Part shown: positions 6,830 to 15,800 of the stretch, one piece after another
How positions within the stretch are numbered: position 1 is the stretch's first letter
Layout: the number at the start of each line of letters is the position of its first letter
NCBI GenBank assembly: GCA_003488965.1
Contig: DNJW01000058.1
Span: 1-18,404 of the forward strand
DNA: 18,404 nt
From: Lachnospiraceae bacterium
GTDB lineage: Bacteria > Bacillota > Clostridia > Lachnospirales > Lachnospiraceae
Direction: 5' to 3'
Position numbers and translations under genes: made by a program
The notes under the pieces: model-generated
The model's input: only the letters and a program-made list of their open reading frames with translations
What the model was told of the DNA's origin: nothing
Database searches by the model: none

Positions 6830-9800
6830 AATCCAAATCTGTTTTCAGTTTCGCTACCGTAAATACAAAGAAGTCGCTAAGCGCCGGATTTACTTCTGTT
6901 TCTATATCTCCAGGCTTCTGGTCCGATACGGTCACGGATGCCACGACCTTATAATTGGATAAATCCATCTTTGATGCATCCTTGACTGTCAGTACCAAAT
7001 CCCTTGTAACAATTCCCTTTTCTGCTCCGCCCGTCCCCTTAGATATTTCATTCCAGCTGAATTTATAGGTTATAAACCGGGAATTGCTGAATTTTCCTGC
7101 CGATGACTGACCTTTTGACAGTGCTTTCTGCATATCGGATGCAGGCGGACTATTCAGCTGCAAGGACAGCTGGTCGCCGGTATACGGCTCGTAAACCTGT
7201 ACTCCGTTCTTTATCTTCTTTTCCAGAATATGATACGTTACTGTATAGTATTTGTTTACGATTAACTGCTCATTCATCATCTGGTCGCTTCTAATGATAC
7301 CGTTAAAATCCAGCTTAAAACCAAAGTTTATGGCATGAGGCATAGGTGTCTGGTTCTGATAAGTATTAATGCCCAGCTCCATCAGTTCCTTTGTTTCCAA
7401 AGCACAAGCCAAGTCATTTTGTATCAAGGTTCTTACTTCACCGCTATGGGTATCTATGATTTCGCCGCCGGCAGGATAATTCTTATCCTCAATTCTCAGC
7501 AGTTCTATATGCACTCTATATTCGCTTTCCGTATAATCCGACAAATCAGCATTGGCAAAATTAAGAACGATTTTCATCCTGTCTTCCACGCTGTATTTCC
7601 TATTCTGGAATTCTTTATCAATAATATTTCTCAAGTCGTTCATAGGGAAGCTTATCTTTCCGTCCTTGTAAAAATACATTTCCGTCCTATTCACATAAGC
7701 ACCGAGATTTTCCTCCCCCTTTATCACCTCTTCCCTGGGATTTACCCGGTAACCGTTTACCGTTACATTAGTATTATCCGGCAGACGCACTCTATTATCG
7801 TTGAGATCGGTAAGGTAGATTCCTACCTCCAGATACTTATCCGTGTTGGCGCTGTCTATGATAGCGCCTCCGTTTAACAGACGGTTCCAATACAGCTCAT
7901 CTCCGGCAACCTCAAATGCCGCTTCAATGGTAATGTCTTCTCCATCCTGCAGAATTCCTTTCACATGGGTTCCGCTTTCTTTCCCCTTATCCAGTAAATG
8001 AATACTCAGTGCCGGCTGTCTGGTTACCTGAAGATTCGTCCGTTCCGTCATTGTTGTTCTGGCTTCTATATTGCTATTACCCGCCTCGTCATCAAAGACA
8101 AGTTCAGGACGGGCATGGTAATATCTGATATCCGACTGTTCCAATTTTCTTTCCGCTCCCGAAGTATCTACCACCAGCAGGAATTTTTCCACTGCTGCAT
8201 TCCAATATTGGTACTTATAATCCTTTCCTGCCATATCATCAATGGTTTCAAAAGCATCTTCCTCATTTTCTCCTGTATAGATTTCCTTTCCTTTGTCCAC
8301 ATGAATCGCCTTATTGGGATCCTTTACCAGATTGCCTCCTGCATCTTGACAATAACCATAGGGGATACCGTTTTCGTCTTTAAACTTATCAAAGGAAATC
8401 ACTTCCTCGTTATCCCCGGTCACTGTATAGTAGTATACTTTATCGGCATCGCAGACATCAATCAGTGTCAGTCTTGTTCCTTTCCAGAAGGTGTCATGAC
8501 CGGAATCCGGCCGGGACATTTCCAGCTTTTTGTCCACATAAACCGGTGCATCATTATTGCTGTATGTATATCTTGCACTTCCGTATATGTATTCCATATA
8601 CAATGTATAGGAACTGTCGCTTGCTAAAAACGGTCTTCTGTATGCTCCTTCCGTTTTTGCCTTTTCTACATTATATGTTTCTCCTTCTACCATCTTAAGA
8701 TGAGTATCTATGGTCAGCCTTTCTTCTACGAAAACCGGTATCTGCAAAACAATGGCTTCTCCATCTGTCTCCGCTCCGCCGTCGATAGGCACATAAGGCT
8801 TCTGACGGTAAGTAACCGTAACCATGGAGAAGGTTCCGTCCCCGTTGTCATCAGATGAATCGTATCCGTTATATGCCACGCTCCACCGCTGATCTTCGCT
8901 GTAGCTGTTGTCAATCTTAATACTGCTGTGCCCGCCTTTGGCGCTGATCACACCTTTCTCCACTTTCTTTGTTTCTACCGCTATGTCTATAATACGGCCG
9001 ATACCTGTGTCATAATTGTCATTCTGTAAACTTCCGCTGTTAAACATACCGCCAGTGTCTGTCAATGCGGCCACCACACCGGAAAGCAGCTGGTCTATGG
9101 TTCCGTACTGCATATCAATATCAATAAGGGGAAGTTTTACCCTGTCTCCTCCTCCCCCATTCACCGTGAGGGAAGAAATATACTCTGACACCGTATCGTC
9201 TTTATAAACCAATTGATAAACTTCCGGCACGGAATAACCGCTGTCAGTTTGTATTCCAAGACGGTAAGCATCTAACAGCGCAGCGGTATCCGCTTCGGTA
9301 CCCGTTTGCGTTCCTGCCACCTCCGTATATTCTTTCAGTTTTTCCTCTACATTTATCTGAGAAAACAAGCTGTCTCTTCCTAAAAATGTATTTCCCCATA
9401 CTGCCGCCGCTGTATTAGCTACCGATGCATCAGGCTCAAAATAAACGGCATGAATATTTTCCCTATACTCATAGGGGAAAGAAAACATTTTGCTTCCGGC
9501 ATCCCCTGCCCCGGTCAGGCTGCCTGCATCTACCGTAGGTCTGGTAACAATATCCGCCTTATACGCCACAGCAGGCTTTAAGAAATAGGCATGGCCATCT
9601 CCTGTATAAACACCTGTCAGATTCCCAAAGTATGCAGCATATTTTCCTATATCCCCCTCCTTTAATTTTAAGGGAAGCTCCGTAAACTGGCTTCCGTCCC
9701 AGAGTTTTGCGGTTTGTGCAGCAGCTATGTTAAGCCCATCGGCTATATTGCCTACCTGTGCCAAGGCCTCCCCGGAGAATGCCGTATTTTGGATGCTGTC

Positions 9801-12800
9801 CGGAACAGTCCAATAGCCAATCTGATTGTCCCTTACGGTAACTCCATAGGAGTAAATTTCCTGTGTCAGATTCAGATAGCCAAAAACTCCTCCTGCCCCC
9901 TGTTTACTGCTATCCAGCAGATGATTAGCAAAAATACGGTTGTTTTCTATCTTAATATTGTTTAATGTGTGACTGTCGCCCTCCATGTTGGAATTTTCTT
10001 TTCTTCCGCAGAATCCTCCCGCTGCAGCGTAATCCTTCTCTTCCTCTTGAAGCGCTGCTATTACATTGCCCGTTATTTCCATATTTCCAAAGCAGGTCTG
10101 TCTGCTCTTGTCCAGACCAAATACGCCGCCCGCCGTATAGCCCAGCAGATGATTTCCGTCTATTTGGATTTTCTCTTTATTCCTCTCTTCATCGCTCCAT
10201 ATATTTCCAATCCGCTGGCCCATGTCTAAGGCACCGGCAATTCCTCCGGTATATTTTCCATAAACCTGACATTGGCTTACACTGATTTTCTGCAGTTTCT
10301 GGCTGCCGTCCATAGCATCAATGCTTCCGTAAATACCTCCTGCCCCGGCAGCCCCGTTAATGCCGGATATACTGCCGTTGCTTCCGATCATACAAGAAGC
10401 CACGGAAACATTTTCCAGCTCCGTTCCCAGCTTGCTGGAAGCGCTGCCAATCATGCCGCCCACAGAGCCTTTACCGCTTCTGATTACACAATTTTCCACT
10501 GCTGCCGCATTTCCCTCTGTGCCTTTCAGCTCCAGTGTTTCCATCATTGCTGCAGCACCTATCATACCTCCTGCGGATCCTTCCGATACACCAGACGCTT
10601 TATCCGCCTCTTTATCCGTCTGACTCCGGCTGTCCGATACAATGCGCATCCCCGACACTTTTGCATTGGTTACTGTTACGCTGCTTCTGTCCCCGTCCGC
10701 ATCGCTTCCGTTCCAGGCCGCTCCTATCAGTCCTCCCGCATGGGACAGACGGGAAGAAATCTCATACTCCGGCTGTCCGTCTTTCAGAGTGCCTGTTACT
10801 TCCACATTCTCCATAGTAATCTTGCTTTTCCAATAGCAATAACCGATAATGCCTCCGGCATGCAAATCGCCTTTAGGAGCCGCATCGGTCATGGAAACCG
10901 CAGCATTGCCGCCATAAATGGACCGCACATTGGTATTGACTACCTTTATATTGCTGATTTTGCAAGTTGCCTCCCGCTGCAGCTTTCCGATTACTCCGCC
11001 CAGCCCAAAAGAACCGTTTTCCGTTTCATTTTTCTCCGAACTTTCAATGGTACTATTGGCAACAATCATATCGGATATCAGCAGATTAGAGTCGCTGTCA
11101 TTCTGCCTCCAGCAATAAAATTCGCCGATAATTCCTCCCGTACTTTCTTTTCCGCTGACAGCCACATAGTTTACATCGGGATTTGATGTCCCGCTGCCTG
11201 AACCATTTTCGCCCTGAATCGTAAGCTTTATCCTTTCATTGTCGTCCCAGTGCTTCCCTACATGGCCAATCAAGGCGCCGCTGCGTCCTCTGCCGTCGCT
11301 CTCCTGCAGATGTCCCTCTGTCGCCGCATTCAGCCCTGCTCTTGTATATTCGTTGATAATATTTACCCTATAAGCCGCTGTTCCTCTTACTTTGCACTGC
11401 TTCAAAGCAAGGGTATAATTATCCACATCCCCGTTTTCTCTGGCTGTCATAAGGCCTACAATACCGCCGTTGCTTCCCTGTTCCGTATAGATTGTCACTT
11501 CTTTTCCTTTTGCTGTTACTTGACAGTTTGTAAAGGAATAATCCAGTCCCGTGCCCTTTTTGGGGTTAATCCATCCGGTCACACCGGCCGTATAGCCAAT
11601 TCCCCATATATCTGCATCTAATATTGTAATATTTTCTATTTCCCACGGACGGCGCATCATTCCTACCAATGCCGCCGCACGGTCCGAACGGTAATTAGCG
11701 GTATGGCGTCCTGCCTCCGCACTGCTGCTTTTGAAAGTTCCCGTTACCACCAGATTCTTAATCCAATAAGGATTTGCACCTCCTATTCTTACCAAATCGT
11801 TAAACAAAGCAGCTGTATGTATCTCCTTTGCATAATCATTGACCATTTCTGCCTTTATGGTGGCACCGTTTCCGTTAAAATTCGCCCTGAAATCAGAATA
11901 TACTCCTGTACTTTCCGTCCAATCAGCCACTATCTGGTCTTTAAAAACACGGTAGGTTGCCCCCAAACCGCGGAATCCTCTCCTGTATACGGATAAATCA
12001 TAGTCTACAACACTGATATCCTGGGAAGAATTGTTATGTACAAGATCATATTCCATAACTGCATGAACATCATTAGTAACTGCATTCAATTTGCTCCTGT
12101 ACTGTGGATTGCCCGCATCTCCCTGATTCAGCAGCGTCAAATAAACTCCCTTTTCAGACGGACAGTTTTCAAAGGTATCGCCATCAAAGGTCATATACTG
12201 GTATATATACGGATACCAGTATGTCTTATTATCCCACCGAGTGGCTTTCCCCAAGTCCGCTTTATCTCCGCCCGCACTTTGAAGTTCATCGCTCCCTACC
12301 TTATCATAAGCTGCTTTCCGGCATACTGCCTTTACATCATATCCTCCCCCTCCATGCCATATGGAAAATGCATCCGAATTAATGGCCATGGACACCAGCT
12401 GCAGCTGTTTTGCATTTTCTATATCGCAAATAAATTGGACATCACTGTTATCGTTTCTTATTTTTATCCATTGCCCCTGCATCTCTGATGCTGTTATGAC
12501 ATCATAAGTATTGGAAAACGGCAGCTGTCCATGTTGGTATATTGTTGTTCCCCCAACATTTGTAATAGCCTTTCCCTCATGAGGAAGTACCACTGCCCCA
12601 TAGGCATCATTTTCGTCGTCATAGAGTACAAAACCGTTTTCCACCTTTCCAATGGCTCCCGAAATGTACGGATATCCGTTAATATTCCCTATTTTGTCCG
12701 CCGCTATCTCATCAATTTCCTTTGCACCATAATTCAATATTCCGCATTTAAAATTTTCCAGATTTTTCTGGTCTAAATTGCGTAATATCAAAGACCCCTG

Positions 12801-15800
12801 CTGCACGGTGCCTACATAGCCGCCCACCGCTGCGTTGCCCTGGTCGTCTCTCCATACCCTTACCGCAAGGGTACTTGCCACTTCAATATTGTCGATAATA
12901 TTATCCCCGCCCAGAATACATGCCATTACGGTTCCGCCGTTATTTTCCACGCGGATAACATTAGTCGTATCGTCCCCGTTCAGCGCCGGACTTACAATTC
13001 TGAAATCTTTTGCTACTGCCCCTTTGGCATACTGTATCAGACCGAAATTGGCACAGCTGTTATTATCCGCCCTTTTGTACGGCAGGGTAACCGTAGGATA
13101 ACTCCCGTCATCGCCCTTTTTCCCTACGATAACACCGGCAAAGGGATATTCCTCCGTTCCCAAGCCGACAAAATCCATGGCAATCGCTCTGTCAGTAACG
13201 GAGCGAAGACCCGAAAAATCGATATCGTCCATAATCATATAGTATGCCTGTCTCAATTCATCCCGAGTCGGGAAGTCGTCGTCCTCGTACTGTACTAAAT
13301 CATCTTCCTCAAACCCATCTCCCTCCAAATGAGTCTTGTCGCAGATTCCGTCGCCGTCGCCATCTATAATTTTTCCCGGTTTCCTGATGCTCCATTCCCT
13401 TAAATATTGGTCGTTCCCGTCTTTTCCGCTGATAAAATAGCGGGCCAGAGCCAACAGCTGTTTAGCGCTTGTAATCTGGTAAGGGTCCTCATAAGTACCG
13501 CATCCTTCTGTAATTCCTTCATTCTTAGGATTTACTTCAATATCCTTGCTGACATGGCCCGGTCCCTTGCAGACATAAGGCAGATACTTATCCCAATCGC
13601 CGTCAGGAATCTTATATGCCCCATCCAGCAGAAAATCCGCATCCTCCCCGTCTACATTCCAATATTCCACCCCGTCCTTTAATTCCTTGCCAATCGTCAC
13701 ATACGGTCCGAACTGTGCATAATTATTATCCCCATGGATATCGCCTAAAAACGGAGCCCTCTGTATCGTCTGACCCGGAACACTGTCCACGCCTTTGTAG
13801 GCTTCTTCGGTAAAAAGGTATCTGGTATAACCCTTATTTCTCTCCGTGCTGTCCGTATACTGATATTTATCAATCAGCGTAGCGTATTTAAAGATTCCCC
13901 CATTTTCCGGAGTCTTGTCCGGCACTTTAATATTGGTAAACTCCAATTTAATATTATCCGCATTTTGGTCGCCTACCCGGCCGATTAGGGCAGCGCCTGC
14001 CAGTTCTTGCCTTTTACTCTCATATCCCTCTGTTTTTAGCCAGCTTATATCCACATTAGAGCCGTTATTAACCGCCCCTATCAGCAATCCATACCCGTGT
14101 ACCTTCCCGCCGTAACTATTCAGATAACAATCATCCAGCCTAATTTTATATATCTTTTTTGTTCCGGCAATGGCTCTTGAAAACAACGCCCCCGAATTAT
14201 CGCTGATATGCGAAATCATACCTGACAGCGTAAGGAAATCATCATCCCCCTGTACCGTCACATCTCCCGCCGGGCTAATCAGCAGCCCGCTGTGCATCAT
14301 ATAATGCTCTCTGGCACTTCCTGGTCCCCGGTCTGTCACGCCGTTTAGTCCGCTCATTATCTCATTCCCATAAAATACGATTTTTGCATGATCCGTTCCC
14401 TCTATCGTTCCGCCAAAAACAGGTGTAGGATAATAACTTTTATTTTTTAAATCTATGGTTCCCTTTATTGTCACATGATTGCTGCCTCTGTTCGGGAGAT
14501 TGCCGCTTGTAAAATATGGCTTCAGATATCTTCGGACGCTCTCATTCATATACTGGGACAAATGCCAAATCATCATTTCATCCGCATTTGTAATCTCTAA
14601 AGACGATGCATCCAGCGGCTTGGTCAAAAAGTTATCCTCTCCTGCCAAAGAACTGCCGAACAGATTATAATAATATCTTGTTTTCGACGAGCCTCCGTCC
14701 GAACCGAAAGGATGCTTGCTGTAAACCATAAAACCATCGGCAAAAGCAGGGCTTATAATATTTACAACACCGCCATATTCATATTCTCTGACTCCGTACC
14801 CGCTGTTCTGTCCGATATTATTTCCTACAATATCGCTGAAATTGCCGGTAGAACCGGTTACCGCCACTTTCCCGGCCGTATTGGGATATTGATTCCCATT
14901 TCCCGTCGCACTTACTTCCTGCCCTGCAATCTGATATCCCTCCAGTTCTATCAGGGCATCATATCCGTTATGGAACAGAAGACCGTTATAGCTGGAGTTT
15001 GACATATTAAATGTACCGCTTTGTACTTTTGTATCTTTCAGCTGTATTCTTCCGGCCACTGTATGAACCATACCGCCGAAAGAACCTTGCGTGGAATAAT
15101 ACGGACCGTCTGCCGCCGCACTGCTGCTGTTGCCTACTGTCACTCCTTTCATGGAATAGGATTCTGTTGCGTCCTTATAGGGAGCAATATCAAACCATAT
15201 ACGTCCAAGAAATCCCCCTGTTTCTCCTCCGTCTGTAATGACCAGCCTTGCCCCGTTTTCTACAGTAATGCCGTCCATTTTCAGGATAACCCTATCCTCA
15301 TTTGTCCTGCCTGTGCCAAATTCGTTTATTTCTGTAATCATCCCGCTGGCAAGGCGGCTGGAAGACTCTATATCCCCTGCAATCTCCAGATTGTTTATCT
15401 CAATTACCGGCAAAGCCCCTCCTGCCCCGCTAGCGTTATTGTAATTTGCAACCATCCCCCCGGCAAACTGTTTCTGCTGGTCATCTGTTACATTTTCCTG
15501 GCGGATTCTCAGACTTCCTCCGATGCGGCTGTCAGATACCTTCAGCACTGTGCCCGGTGCAGCGCTGTAATCCGCAAACATCCCGCCATAGAGGTAACGG
15601 GAATTTAAAGGACTTCCCGTCAGATTCATTTCCATATCCACGCGGTCTACTGTCACATTATCGGAAGCATATGCTGCCAGCCCTGCCGCTGCTTCCCTTG
15701 CATATTTGATATTCCTTTCCACCTTTAGATTGCCGAACCTGGCTCCGCTGCCTGCCCGGGGAAACAAAGAGAGGTAAGACTGGTATGTAATGCATTCTCC

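Noticed and set aside
10272..11186. Plus-strand frame of 304 codons, and many shorter ones, antisense to the giant gene
   Set aside because: Long antisense frames follow from the repeated Gly-Gly codons and codon bias of the giant gene; their products are Ser/Pro/His-rich with no domain or good start context.
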